Assembly: GCA_947632375.1 (NCBI GenBank)
Contig: CANRPF010000016.1
Coordinates: 1 to 34,795 of the forward strand
DNA: 34,795 nt
Reading direction: 5' to 3'
DNA from: an uncultured Bacilli bacterium
GTDB lineage: Bacteria; Bacillota_I; Bacilli_A; RF39; UBA660
The position numbers were made by a program, and so were the translations under genes. Below are positions 1 to 9,215 of the stretch, piece by piece (position 1 is the first letter of the stretch; each line of letters opens with the position of its first letter). Under the pieces are notes generated by a model. The model was not told where the DNA came from. It made no database searches and worked only from the letters and a program-made list of their open reading frames with translations.

Positions 1-1
1 A

Positions 2-592
2 CCTAATGGACCTACTATTGATGCTATTGTTAGTAATGGTAAGATAGAAAAGGGTGAAGAAGTATACTTTACTGGCGGAGATTACTATGATAGTAATTCA
101 GGCGGAAAAGCTACAAAAGGAAAGAAAGGCATGGTTACTGTTAAACAAATTGCTGATTCAGGAAATCATAGAATTAAGATTCAATTTAAAGATAAGAAAA
201 AAGGTTGGGTGAAGAGAAAACAACTTACTGGTTATGATACAGGCGGATATACTGGAGAATGGGGAGACGGTGGCCGCGTCGCGTTGCTCCATGAAAAAGA
301 ATTAGTTTTAAATAAGACTGATACTAAGAATATATTATCCGCGGTTGAGGGTATTAGAGATGTTAATAACTTAGTAAGTGGATTAAATCAATCAATGAAT
401 AGTAGATTAGCAGGAATGATGTTCGCAACAAGCGGTTTTGGAGCCTTAGCGGATAGAGATAAAGATGTGCTAGAACAAAATGTACACATTGAAGCTACGT
501 TCCCGAATGCAACGAGCGCGCATGAGATTGAAACTGCTTTACATAATCTTGTTAATGTTGCTAGTCAGCATGCTTTTAATAGTAAGAGATAA
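2..592 (+). CDS. Tail tape measure protein, C-terminal end (partial, starts before the window)
   Basis: The frame is open from base 2, so the 153-residue ORF beginning at the ATG at 131 is only an internal methionine; about 196 residues are visible. The segment has a small beta-rich stretch (EEVYFTGGDYYD, then VKQIADSGNHRIKIQFKD, ending GWVKRKQL) followed by YDTGGYTG, WGDGGRVALLHEKELVLN and a helical tail. The GGYTG...GRVALLHEKELVLN block is typical of the C-termini of tape measure proteins in phages of Bacillota, which set tail length and occupy the tail lumen. The gene lies just before a large tail protein, as expected for a tail module. The role is family-based; only the C-terminus can be judged, so another virion protein carrying the same end motif cannot be excluded. 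Confidence 0.75.
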   Translation, partial: PNGPTIDAIVSNGKIEKGEEVYFTGGDYYDSNSGGKATKGKKGMVTVKQIADSGNHRIKIQFKDKKKGWVKRKQLTGYDTGGYTGEWGDGGRVALLHEKELVLNKTDTKNILSAVEGIRDVNNLVSGLNQSMNSRLAGMMFATSGFGALADRDKDVLEQNVHIEATFPNATSAHEIETALHNLVNVASQHAFNSKR

Positions 593-599
593 ACAAATA

Positions 600-628
600 G
601 GGAGGCTTTATAGCCTCCCTTATTTGGG
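600..628 (+). terminator. Rho-independent terminator after the tape measure gene
   Basis: A perfect 8-bp stem, GGGAGGCT (600-607) with AGCCTCCC (612-619), a 4-base loop and a following TTATTTG tract lie 8 bases after the stop codon. It separates the upstream tail operon from the promoter at 647. Confidence 0.85.
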
Positions 629-646
629 TAATAATATTAAAAAAAC

Positions 647-675
647 TTGACAAAATTTTCATTCTATGTTAGAAT
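647..675 (+). promoter_or_regulatory. Sigma-A-type promoter for the tail operon
   Basis: TTGACA (647-652), a 17-base spacer, then TAGAAT (670-675). The -35 is a full consensus match and the -10 matches 5 of 6. Transcription would start near 682, followed by the RBS AAAAGGAG and the ATG at 700. With the terminator just upstream it defines the start of the unit running to about 16635. A host-type promoter before virion genes implies host RNA polymerase can read them directly. Confidence 0.8.
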
Positions 676-699
676 AGAGAGAGAAAAGGAGTAGAGTGC

Positions 700-3600
700 A
701 TGAATACGATAGAGAAAAATATCTGTACTGCTATAGATATAATTGTTAATAAAGCAATATCTGAAGCAGAATATGATAAAACTATTCAGGCTACTGTAGA
801 GAGTTGTGTAGATGCTACAATAGGAAAATATAAAGTTAAATACCAAGATAGCACTTTTTATGCGTATTCTGGTAGCTCTGATATTACTTATGTTAATGGT
901 TCTAGTGTTTATGTATTAATTCCTGGAAATAATATGTCTAGGGATAAAACTATTTTAGGAACAACTAAAAGGTTAGGAATTAATTATGTTTCAACAACAG
1001 AGAAACGTGATGAATATGATATTAATGGAATTAATTGTTTATCATCTTCAGAGACATTCGAATTAAGTTCTTATTATCAAGAAGAAAATAATACTTTCGT
1101 AAAAGTTTTATATCATAAAGATTATCCAGATAATCAAAATTTGATTAAAGTAGACGCGGTTGGCCTTGATAATTATGTTAAAACTTCAAGTTCCATTATG
1201 TGCGGTTGCATGGTGCGGACCGCGCTCCCGCCTGAGCAACAGAATGGTTATGGTAACTATGGTATCATTTTTGCTCTTGATTTTTTAGATAATGCAACTA
1301 AAGAAATTGTAACGCGTATTTACACTATTGATATTAATAGTATGGTTGGCAATCCATATGCATTATTGGTAGATACAGAGCAAAAAAAGGCATTTGATAA
1401 TATAGATGGATCTAACCTTCAAGGAATTTCATATATTGCAATTTTTGCGCAAAGCTTCCCGCATACTAAACCCAAACCAGAATGTGTATCTGATATATTT
1501 TTTAGTAATATTGAATTATGTGGCGCGACTAGATTAAGTGAGACCGCGCTTAATGGTTATAGTTTATCTTTAAATGCTCCACAAACTGGATCTATATTTA
1601 CTAGTGCTTTTGGTGCGGATGATGTCATTTTTATTGAGGCTTCTGTAAAAGTTAAAGGAAAAGCTATAGATAATAATTCTCAGAAACTAGATTATTATTG
1701 GTTCGTTGAGAATGGTGAAATTACATCTGATAGTAAATTCTTTAATATAAAAGGCGGCGCGGGTTGGCAGTGTTTAAATAGTTACAATATTCTTGAAGAA
1801 GTAGAGAATGGTAATGATATAATTCAATGGCTTCCTGAAACTTTTAGGTTTGCTATTAAAAAGAGCGATGTAGTAGCTAAGGAAATTAAATATAAATGCG
1901 TTGTTGATTATGGTGATGAGAATGGCGTTGCTAGATTGGAAAGCACTATAATTATAAAGAATCTTGATGCTGAATACGATATTGCTATTGAGTCTGATCA
2001 AGGCGAGCAATTTTATTATGATAATGGACATCCTACTTTAACTTGCATAGTTAAAGTAAAAGGAGAAGAAGTAATAGATGATTCTTTTTCCTATGCATGG
2101 TCAGTTACAAATAATGTTGGACAATTTAATACAATAACAGAAACAAATGATTTAAATGCGCAATACCATGCAACAAAAACTAATTATGATAATTTATTAG
2201 CTAAAATAGAAAGAGAAGAAGAAACTTATGTTCTTAATGAAGATAAATTAAAAGAATATGAAGAAGAATTAAAAAGATTTGATGAAAAAATTGAAAGAGT
2301 AGAAAAGAACAAGATATATAATTTAAATCTTTCTACTATTACTGTTTTTAGTGATTATAAATGTAGTGTTTATAGAAAAAGCACTACGGGTATTTCTACT
2401 TATATTGGAACTGCTTCTATTAATATTAAAAATACATATGAGACTGAAGGTTCATATAGCTTAGTTATTAATGATGGTTCTTATAGTTATAAATATAGCG
2501 AAGATGGGGTGAGTCCCGCGAGTCCCGCATTAGAGTCTCCTATTGTTATTAAACCTTTGACATTTACTGTTTATAATAATCTAGGTATGAAGATAGACGA
2601 TGATGTTATTAAATACGCGGATATTAGATGGATAGTGCCTAGTGATGATACTATGATCGTTGCGCCTGAGGGGTATGTTGAAGTTGATTTAATAAATAAA
2701 AATTATATTTATAATGGAACTATATTGCAGTATTATATAGAGAACTCTTATAATCCTGATAAAAATAGAAATACGATTGAATTGCAAGTTAATTATGAAG
2801 GGGTTCAATTAACTGCAAAAACAGATTTGACGTTTATAAAAGAGGGCGAGTCTGGGACGAATGGTACTGAGTACGTTTGTCGAATAGTCCCGAATGTTGC
2901 GGCTGGCAGCCCGGCGCCCGCGTTTCCTACTTATACTTGGATAGAACAAGAACATAGTGGTAGCGTGAATTATAAATGCGCGGATCCTTCTTATAAATTT
3001 TTTAGAGCGCAACTGTGGCATAATGGAGAGATAATTTTTGATAGCACAGAATCAGGGCGAGTGAATGAGAATGGCGTGGCTGGCGAAAGTGCTACAGTTG
3101 TTTGGAGTATGTTGAAAAACAATTATGGCGCGGGTTTTGAAGATGCTAGTTCTTTTGATGTGGACGCCGCGAAAGGTATATTTAATTATAAACAATATAT
3201 AACTGAACCGCAAAGTGCTTTAGCTAATATTGTAAAGGTAGCTATAACTTATCAAGGAGTTGTCTATTATGCAACTTTACCATTTATAACTGTAAATGTA
3301 AGTAATAGTAAATATAGGGCAGTACTAAAAGAAGGTACAGGATTTAGATTTGTAATGTATGATTCTGGAGGTAGATTCCCTATTTATGATAGTAACAATC
3401 CTTTTGAGATAACTGTTACTGAATTTGTAGAAGATCAATATGGAAAAAGTGGATGGGAAGATATAAGTGAAAAAACATCTGATAATTATAAAGTTAGTTA
3501 TCAATGGAATATATTAGGTAAATTATATTTTGAAAGTAAATGGTTGCCTATTTATGCATTACAAGCAGAGCAAAAGAAAGATTTAAAAGATAATCAAAAA

Positions 3601-5577
3601 TCTTTTAAACCAATAGATAGTTATGACGGTCATTGTGTAACTACTGCTATTGAAGTAATTGTTTCTAAAAAAGATCGTGATAATAATGATGTTGAATTAG
3701 TTAGAGTACATATCCCTATTCATTTATTTTTAAATAGATATAGTCAAGCAATGTTAAATGGATGGGATGGAAATAGTGTTTCTATAAGCGAAGATGGAGG
3801 ATTTATTTTAGCTCCTCAAGTTGGCGCGGGAATTAAAGAAACAGATAACAGCTTTACTGGTGTATTAATGGGTAAAGTTAGAGAAAGAGTTAAAGAAGAT
3901 TACAATCCGTCTAGTGTCGCTGAAGTGGGGCTTTTTGAATACGCAAAAGGTGAAAGAACTATCTTTTTAGATGCTCGTACTGGAAGAGCTACTTTTGGTC
4001 AGACAGGAAAAGGGCAAATTGTTTTAGATCCGACACAAGGTAAAGCTTTAATTTATGGCGGAGATTATCAAGAAAAAGGCCCTGAAGGAACTCCGTCTGG
4101 AAAAGGCATGCTTATAGATTTAACTACTCCAGAAATAAAATTTGGCACACAAAATTTTATGGTAGATAAATATGGGTATATAACTGCTGTTGGCGGTGGA
4201 ACAATTGCAGGATGGAGTATAGATGATACTTCTTTATATTCAAATATTCCAAAAGCTCCAAATAACGTAATATTATCAAGTGCTGATTTTGAGCGTTCTA
4301 TCAATGGTTCTGATGCAAAAGAAGAAACAAATAATTTAAGAATAGCTGTTGGTCAAAAATTTGCAGTTTCTAAAGATGGAACTATGTACGCGGGAGATGC
4401 CGTTATTGGGACAGGAACAAATAAGATTAGAATAGGTCAAAGCACTGCGAATAAAGCATATAGTGCTTTATATAGTAATGATAAAGATGCTTTTAATCAA
4501 TATACTGATGCATATGGTGATGTCTGTGGAAATGGGCCTGGCTTTTATATTGGTGTTGATGGAATTTCTTTAGGCTCATCTAATGGTACTAATAGTCCTT
4601 TTCAAGTTAATGCTAATGGTGAATTAATAGCTAAAACTGGATATATTGGAAATGGGATGGATGGATGGTTAATAGGTCCAACATCTTTAAGTAATCATAA
4701 AGCTTCTTTTTCTAGTGTTGGAACAGGGCCTAGTGGTAGTGGTGTTTATATTGGATCAGATGGAATCAGTTTAGGAGGAAATGGATTTTCAGTAAATAAT
4801 TTAGGAAGTTTATATGCTATCTCTGGAGAAATAGGCGGATGGACTATTAATAATGGTTATTTAAATACCAAAAAACAAGTTTTTTCTGGACAAAATATTG
4901 CTACAGATGGTATTTATATAGGAGAAGCTGGGATTAGATTAGGTGAATTTTTTTATGTTGATAAATACGGAAATTTAACAGCTGAAAAAGGAACCTTTAA
5001 TGGAACTGTTAATTTAGGCGGTTGGACTGTAGGTGATAATGTTTTAAAAAGTAAAACAGGAGATATTGTATTAAATAGTGAAACTCCATCTATAATATTA
5101 AAGGGAGGAACAAGTGTTATAAAAAGTAGTAATGATAATTGGAGTATTAAAGGAGATGGAACTGCTACTTTTGAAAATGTAAAAATTACTGGAAAAAATT
5201 CTTCAATAAGTAATGGAGCTACTATTGGTGGAGGAACTAATTTTGGTAGTGTAGGTTCTATTGCCCCAGGAGGAGGATCTATGTCTATCGGTGGGACTTC
5301 ATTTTCTCCTAATCTTACTAATTTACCAAAAGGTACTCAAATAAGTGGAGAAGATTTAGAAGGATATTTCAAAAAAATAGTTGCACAGACTGTTACAGCA
5401 AATAATTATGAATTAAGTGTAAATGGTAATGTTTATAAATTTGGAATGAGATATGTTATGACTGGAATTTCTGAAGTAATAAATAGTGGAGGAAAAATAA
5501 CTATAAAGTATACAATTCGACCAGCTTTAACTAATTTATCCATAGATGAAGGACACTCAGAAAAAAGTAGTGGATAA
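700..5577 (+). CDS. Large phage tail protein (1625 aa) with OB-like N-terminus, Ig-like middle and repeated C-terminal fibre region
   Basis: It follows the tape measure gene and is the first gene of its promoter unit. Residues 1-110 (QDSTFYAYSG, VYVLIPGNN, KTILGTTKRLG) look like an OB-type beta domain seen at the N-terminus of large tail proteins. The middle is beta-rich and Ig-like, with EDGVSPASPALESP and a charged coiled coil near residues 482-537 (rich in E and K). Around residues 1060-1130, LMGKVRERV, IFLDARTGRATFG and GKGQIVLDP are recurrent in tail proteins of Bacillota phages. Residues about 1150-1475 hold repeats with YIGxDGISLG, a VNxxG-L-A linker and GGWTI. The end is Gly/Ser-rich. 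It is probably a tail-tip or fibre component that contacts the host. No peptidase or hydrolase motif was recognised. Identity as virion protein is fairly sure; the exact position in the tail is inference. Confidence 0.75.
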   Translation: MNTIEKNICTAIDIIVNKAISEAEYDKTIQATVESCVDATIGKYKVKYQDSTFYAYSGSSDITYVNGSSVYVLIPGNNMSRDKTILGTTKRLGINYVSTTEKRDEYDINGINCLSSSETFELSSYYQEENNTFVKVLYHKDYPDNQNLIKVDAVGLDNYVKTSSSIMCGCMVRTALPPEQQNGYGNYGIIFALDFLDNATKEIVTRIYTIDINSMVGNPYALLVDTEQKKAFDNIDGSNLQGISYIAIFAQSFPHTKPKPECVSDIFFSNIELCGATRLSETALNGYSLSLNAPQTGSIFTSAFGADDVIFIEASVKVKGKAIDNNSQKLDYYWFVENGEITSDSKFFNIKGGAGWQCLNSYNILEEVENGNDIIQWLPETFRFAIKKSDVVAKEIKYKCVVDYGDENGVARLESTIIIKNLDAEYDIAIESDQGEQFYYDNGHPTLTCIVKVKGEEVIDDSFSYAWSVTNNVGQFNTITETNDLNAQYHATKTNYDNLLAKIEREEETYVLNEDKLKEYEEELKRFDEKIERVEKNKIYNLNLSTITVFSDYKCSVYRKSTTGISTYIGTASINIKNTYETEGSYSLVINDGSYSYKYSEDGVSPASPALESPIVIKPLTFTVYNNLGMKIDDDVIKYADIRWIVPSDDTMIVAPEGYVEVDLINKNYIYNGTILQYYIENSYNPDKNRNTIELQVNYEGVQLTAKTDLTFIKEGESGTNGTEYVCRIVPNVAAGSPAPAFPTYTWIEQEHSGSVNYKCADPSYKFFRAQLWHNGEIIFDSTESGRVNENGVAGESATVVWSMLKNNYGAGFEDASSFDVDAAKGIFNYKQYITEPQSALANIVKVAITYQGVVYYATLPFITVNVSNSKYRAVLKEGTGFRFVMYDSGGRFPIYDSNNPFEITVTEFVEDQYGKSGWEDISEKTSDNYKVSYQWNILGKLYFESKWLPIYALQAEQKKDLKDNQKSFKPIDSYDGHCVTTAIEVIVSKKDRDNNDVELVRVHIPIHLFLNRYSQAMLNGWDGNSVSISEDGGFILAPQVGAGIKETDNSFTGVLMGKVRERVKEDYNPSSVAEVGLFEYAKGERTIFLDARTGRATFGQTGKGQIVLDPTQGKALIYGGDYQEKGPEGTPSGKGMLIDLTTPEIKFGTQNFMVDKYGYITAVGGGTIAGWSIDDTSLYSNIPKAPNNVILSSADFERSINGSDAKEETNNLRIAVGQKFAVSKDGTMYAGDAVIGTGTNKIRIGQSTANKAYSALYSNDKDAFNQYTDAYGDVCGNGPGFYIGVDGISLGSSNGTNSPFQVNANGELIAKTGYIGNGMDGWLIGPTSLSNHKASFSSVGTGPSGSGVYIGSDGISLGGNGFSVNNLGSLYAISGEIGGWTINNGYLNTKKQVFSGQNIATDGIYIGEAGIRLGEFFYVDKYGNLTAEKGTFNGTVNLGGWTVGDNVLKSKTGDIVLNSETPSIILKGGTSVIKSSNDNWSIKGDGTATFENVKITGKNSSISNGATIGGGTNFGSVGSIAPGGGSMSIGGTSFSPNLTNLPKGTQISGEDLEGYFKKIVAQTVTANNYELSVNGNVYKFGMRYVMTGISEVINSGGKITIKYTIRPALTNLSIDEGHSEKSSG
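4150..5115 (+). repeat. Degenerate protein-level repeats in the 1625-aa tail protein
   Basis: Three to four units of about 60-75 residues recur: a short glycine-containing strand (GFYIGVDGISLG, GVYIGSDGISLG, GIYIGEAGIRLG), then F-V-NG-L-A (FQVNANGELIA, FSVNNLGSLYA, FYVDKYGNLTA), then a tryptophan turn (GWSIDD, GWLIGP, GWTINN, GWTVGD). The DNA itself is not strictly repeated. Such units usually build the beta-structured shaft of trimeric tail fibres. Confidence 0.7.
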
Positions 5578-5615
5578 TTAATTTTTAATAAAAATAATAA
5601 TATTGGAGAAAAATT

Positions 5616-5864
5616 ATGAAAAATAAAAATATAACAGTAAATAAGATTTGTTATGATTTTAGCAAAGAATTATCTGAAGTCATAAATAAGTATGGACAAC
5701 AATTACCTTCTTATGTTATATATTTAATAGTAGAAAAAATTTATAATGATGTAAAAGATAAACATAATAATATACTATTAAATGAATTAATGCAGGAAGG
5801 GGAAAAAGAAGAAACCGTAACAGTACCAATTATAACAGAAGAAGAAGAAGAAAAAAAAGAATAA
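5616..5864 (+). CDS. Small hypothetical phage protein with acidic C-terminus
   Basis: The 82-residue product is not recognised. Residues 1-60 are mostly helical with mixed charge, followed by a strongly acidic tail (EEEEEKKE at the end). There is no signal peptide, membrane segment or cysteine motif. An RBS (GGAG) lies 8 bases upstream of the ATG, and the gene sits 38 bases after the large tail protein in the same direction, before a holin-like membrane protein. The position suggests a tail-associated or lysis-associated accessory, but nothing in the sequence shows which. Confidence 0.6.
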   Translation: MKNKNITVNKICYDFSKELSEVINKYGQQLPSYVIYLIVEKIYNDVKDKHNNILLNELMQEGEKEETVTVPIITEEEEEKKE

Positions 5865-5874
5865 ACAAATGGGC

Positions 5875-5958
5875 AACTCTCCTTTATTATTTAAATGTAT
5901 TTTTTATATATTATAGTATAAAACATACAAATAAAAAAATAAATAATAAAGGAGGGTT
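5875..5958 (+). promoter_or_regulatory. Long stem-loop that masks the RBS of the holin-like gene
   Basis: Bases 5875-5893 pair with 5940-5958: a 19-bp stem with a single G-U pair (15 bp perfect in the core, 5879-5893 with 5940-5954) and a 46-base AT-only-like loop. The right arm contains AAAGGAGGG, the Shine-Dalgarno sequence for the ATG at 5967, so in the folded mRNA the RBS would be fully paired. No T-run follows, so it does not look like a terminator. The loop holds TATA-rich sequence that could include a -10 element, but no -35 is clear. Regulation by RBS occlusion is inference. Confidence 0.65.
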
Positions 5959-5966
5959 AAAACCAA

Positions 5967-6446
5967 ATGCTAGATTTACTTAATAAATATTCTTTTTCAG
6001 AAATATTAATTTTCTTAGTTGTTTTTGCTATTGCTTTAAGAAGTATTGTGAATTTTTGGGATTGGGGAGTTGAAAGACTTAAAAAAATTTTCCAAAGAGA
6101 AGGTAGAAAAAAAGAAGAAAAAGAAGTAATGGAAAGAAAACTAGATGAAAATAGTGACAATTTTAAAACCCTTTTTGAAATACAGCAGAAGCAAAATAAC
6201 AAAATAGAGGAAGTTATTGATAAAATTAATTTACTCATAGTTTCTGATAAAGATGATATTAAATCTTTTATTACAAGAGAACATCATTATTTTTGTTATC
6301 AAAAAGGATGGATAGACGATTATAGTCTTGATTGTATAGAAAGACGATTTCAACATTATACAGAAGAAGGCGGGAATTCTTATATCTTAGATTTAATGAC
6401 TGAAATACGAAACTTACCGAAGAGACCACCTAAGAAAGAGGAATAA
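5967..6446 (+). CDS. Single-TM, coiled-coil membrane protein, holin-like
   Basis: The 159-residue product has one hydrophobic segment at about residues 10-30 (ILIFLVVFAIALRSIVNFW), a basic then charged coiled coil (35-90), and a C-terminal soluble part with H-YF-CYQKGWIDD, E-RFQHYTEEGGNSYI and LMTEIRNLP. This C-terminal pattern recurs in holin-like phage proteins of Bacillota as I remember them. Lack of a signal-peptide cleavage site and the single TM fit a small membrane-active protein, but one TM is few for a canonical holin and no endolysin gene is in the window. It could instead anchor a tail or sheath assembly factor. The strong RBS (AAAGGAGGG) is contained in the stem described at 5875-5958. 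The next gene follows after 27 bases. Confidence 0.55.
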   Translation: MLDLLNKYSFSEILIFLVVFAIALRSIVNFWDWGVERLKKIFQREGRKKEEKEVMERKLDENSDNFKTLFEIQQKQNNKIEEVIDKINLLIVSDKDDIKSFITREHHYFCYQKGWIDDYSLDCIERRFQHYTEEGGNSYILDLMTEIRNLPKRPPKKEE

Positions 6447-6473
6447 TAGCAAAGAGAGAAAAGGAGTTTTATT

Positions 6474-9215
6474 ATGCCAGGAATAGGTAATAATTTATAT
6501 CCACCTATCGTTGATTCTTATATGCCTGCTTTTGTGCGTACTTCTAGTTGTAGGGTGTATTTTTCTTTATCTGTATATAATAGTATAGATGATATTAAAA
6601 GTGTTCAAATTGTAGTTAATAGTCAGAGTACAAATCAATCTGCTTTAAATTATAATAGTTTTCCTGCGGGAATGATAATTCTTAATGGAGTACCTAATAT
6701 AGACGAAACAAAAGAAACAGATGATAAATATTATGTGACTATAGATAGCAATTATTTAGCTAATGGGATATTTGGAATCAATCAATTTTATAAAGTACAG
6801 ATTCGTTTCTCATCTGTAGCTTATGATTCTAAAAGAGATGGGAGTATCCCAAGTTGGTTAAATGCAAATCAAGGTAGCTTCTCTGAATGGTCTACTGTCT
6901 GTTTAATAAAAGGTATTGAGCAACCACAGATATATTTAAAAGGTTTTGAAAAAATTGATGAAAGCGCGGAAGTTACATTTAATTCTGAAGTAGTAGAATT
7001 AGTTGGAAAACTTTATTATAATAATAATGCGGATGTAGAAAAAGAAGCATTAAAATCATACAGAGTTATGATTTATAATGAAAACACTCAAGCTCTTGTT
7101 TATGATTCAAAAGATGTATATACAAATGTATATAATCCAAATGAAATAAATTATGCTTTAAAAACTAACCTAGAAGATGGATTAAAATATAGGTTAGTAT
7201 TTTCTTATATTACTACAAATAATTATACTGAAAGTAAAGAATATGTGTTTTCAATATTACAGAATGTAATAGATGTTCTTAACGCGGTTATAAGCGCAGA
7301 GAGTGATGTAGAATATGGGCGAATGAAGGTTAATATAAGTTCTACCGATGCTTATTTTGGACATATTACTATTCGTAGAACATCAAGTAAAAGTGATTAT
7401 ACTGTTTGGGAAGATATTCATCAAGCCACAATCGCGGATTCTCACCCGCTTAATTATACATGGTATGATTATACTGTTGAAAGCGGTGTTTGGTATAAAT
7501 ATTGCGCTCAGAGGCGGAATATACGCGGCGATCGCGGTCCCATAATAACTATTAGACGTCCTATAATGATTGAATTGAATGATATATTTCTTACACGTAA
7601 AGATATTCAATTTAGGGTTAGGTATAATCCAGACATATCGTCTTTTAAATATACTTATTCAGAAGCAAAGACAGATACACTAGGTTCTCAATTTCCTTAC
7701 TTTAGAAGAAATGGTAATATTAAATATAGAGAATTTCCTATAGGTGGTTTGATTACCGCTTTTTGCGATGATCAAGGAGTATTCTTAAATAAAGACAATA
7801 TTTATAAAATAGCAAAAGATGACTACGATACTTATAATATACAAGAAAATATAGATGAGTATCAAGATTATATTTATGAACGTGAATTTAGAGAAAAGAT
7901 AATGGATTTTTTATATGCGGATAATGTTAAGTTATTTCGTTCTCCAACAGAAGGAAATATCTTAATTAGATTAATGGATATATCATTTACGCCTGAACAG
8001 ACATTAGGGCGAATGTTGTATTCCTTTAACGCGACCGCATTTGAAATAGATGATTGTAACCTTCTTAATTTTGAAAGATATGGTATTCAAGATATTGGAG
8101 ACTATACTACAAAAGTGCATGCTATTTTTAATAAAATAGGTCAGATAAGTGGAACATTTTCAAGTGACCAGGATATTATTCAAGGTGTTTTAACTGAGAA
8201 ATATAGAAATCAAACATTAAATAATATTGAAAATACACTTCAAGGAGTTAAATGGTTAAGAATAGAATTTTTATCTGATCCTTATATAATTAATACATCT
8301 GGAGATAATTTGCGGAAGGCGGATGGTAGCCAGAAATTCAATGAAAATATGGTAGAGGGTTATCTTATTCGTTTGAACAATCAACAGAAACCAATGGTTG
8401 TATCTCCGCGCAGATTTATTGAATTTATAGATGAGGATGTTGATATTAAAAATTTATCTTTTTCTTATCCAACAGAAGTGATAATTGATTATATAGTGGA
8501 ATTAGGTCAAAGAGAAAATGAAAGTGAATCATTTAGCAAGGTATTTATTAATACTAAAGTAGGACAAATTCATGAGGCATTAGAGCCAAATGAAAATATA
8601 TTTAGAAAAATATATTTAAAATATTTATTTGATACCAGAACTTTCCACGAAGCTCTGCTTTCTATTGATAAAATATGTTTTGAAGCGGACCCAGGTACTG
8701 TTTTTTATGTTAAAGATTCATATGATGATAATCTTTATAAGCATGAACTTGGACCCACGGGTGTACTTGAATTATATGATGAAAATGCAATAATTACAGG
8801 TGCAAGTATTGCTGGATTGCATTTATATCCAATAGAGAATAATAAGGAAAAAATAATAGAGATTGACAATGATACTATAAGATTAGTTAAGAGTGGTGTG
8901 TTATCTATATCAGAAGATAAAGAAGCTCTTATTTTAAAGACTGAATTTTTTACACAACAATATGGTTCTGATATAATTGTAAAAGATAGTGTAGAACTTA
9001 GAGATGAAAATTATATAAATATGGATATTGAGGTTAGTCATGAATCAGAAGTGCGGCGGCCGCAAGACCATGGAGTATATAATATAAATGGACAAAGAAA
9101 GATATGGCATCAAGGTAAGTTTTATAATTTTACTGATGATGATTTAGTTCTTTGTCCTATTGAATGTACTATTGATTATATATATGAAAAAATAAGAGGA
9201 GAGCGTCAAATATGA
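6474..9215 (+). CDS. Large tail/baseplate protein (913 aa) with Fn3-like N-terminal region
   Basis: The N-terminal third is beta-rich and resembles fibronectin-like modules (around residues 140-265, IEQPQIYLKGFEKI to SKEYVFSILQ). A central conserved stretch follows: FREKIMDFLYADNVKLF, RSPTEGNILIRLMDISF, then TLGRMLYSFNATAFEI; this is a signature I associate with virion proteins of long-tailed Bacillota phages. The C-terminus ends CPIECTIDYIYEKI. No enzymatic motif is seen. It overlaps the next gene by 4 bases (ATGA), so the two are probably translationally coupled and their products may act together in the baseplate. The RBS is AAAAGGAG. Virion assignment is by context and motif memory; the precise role is inference. 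Confidence 0.65.
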   Translation: MPGIGNNLYPPIVDSYMPAFVRTSSCRVYFSLSVYNSIDDIKSVQIVVNSQSTNQSALNYNSFPAGMIILNGVPNIDETKETDDKYYVTIDSNYLANGIFGINQFYKVQIRFSSVAYDSKRDGSIPSWLNANQGSFSEWSTVCLIKGIEQPQIYLKGFEKIDESAEVTFNSEVVELVGKLYYNNNADVEKEALKSYRVMIYNENTQALVYDSKDVYTNVYNPNEINYALKTNLEDGLKYRLVFSYITTNNYTESKEYVFSILQNVIDVLNAVISAESDVEYGRMKVNISSTDAYFGHITIRRTSSKSDYTVWEDIHQATIADSHPLNYTWYDYTVESGVWYKYCAQRRNIRGDRGPIITIRRPIMIELNDIFLTRKDIQFRVRYNPDISSFKYTYSEAKTDTLGSQFPYFRRNGNIKYREFPIGGLITAFCDDQGVFLNKDNIYKIAKDDYDTYNIQENIDEYQDYIYEREFREKIMDFLYADNVKLFRSPTEGNILIRLMDISFTPEQTLGRMLYSFNATAFEIDDCNLLNFERYGIQDIGDYTTKVHAIFNKIGQISGTFSSDQDIIQGVLTEKYRNQTLNNIENTLQGVKWLRIEFLSDPYIINTSGDNLRKADGSQKFNENMVEGYLIRLNNQQKPMVVSPRRFIEFIDEDVDIKNLSFSYPTEVIIDYIVELGQRENESESFSKVFINTKVGQIHEALEPNENIFRKIYLKYLFDTRTFHEALLSIDKICFEADPGTVFYVKDSYDDNLYKHELGPTGVLELYDENAIITGASIAGLHLYPIENNKEKIIEIDNDTIRLVKSGVLSISEDKEALILKTEFFTQQYGSDIIVKDSVELRDENYINMDIEVSHESEVRRPQDHGVYNINGQRKIWHQGKFYNFTDDDLVLCPIECTIDYIYEKIRGERQI

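Noticed and set aside
664-846. Reverse-strand ORFs inside the tail genes (also 1774-2031, 2809-3021, 4068-4304, 12881-13321, 15806-16213 and similar)
   Set aside because: They lie antisense to well-supported long genes, have no good RBS, and their translations are low-complexity I/F/N or S-rich stretches that follow from the forward codons.
5875-5958. The long inverted repeat as a terminator
   Set aside because: It has no following T-run and its right arm is the RBS of the next gene, so a translational role is more likely.
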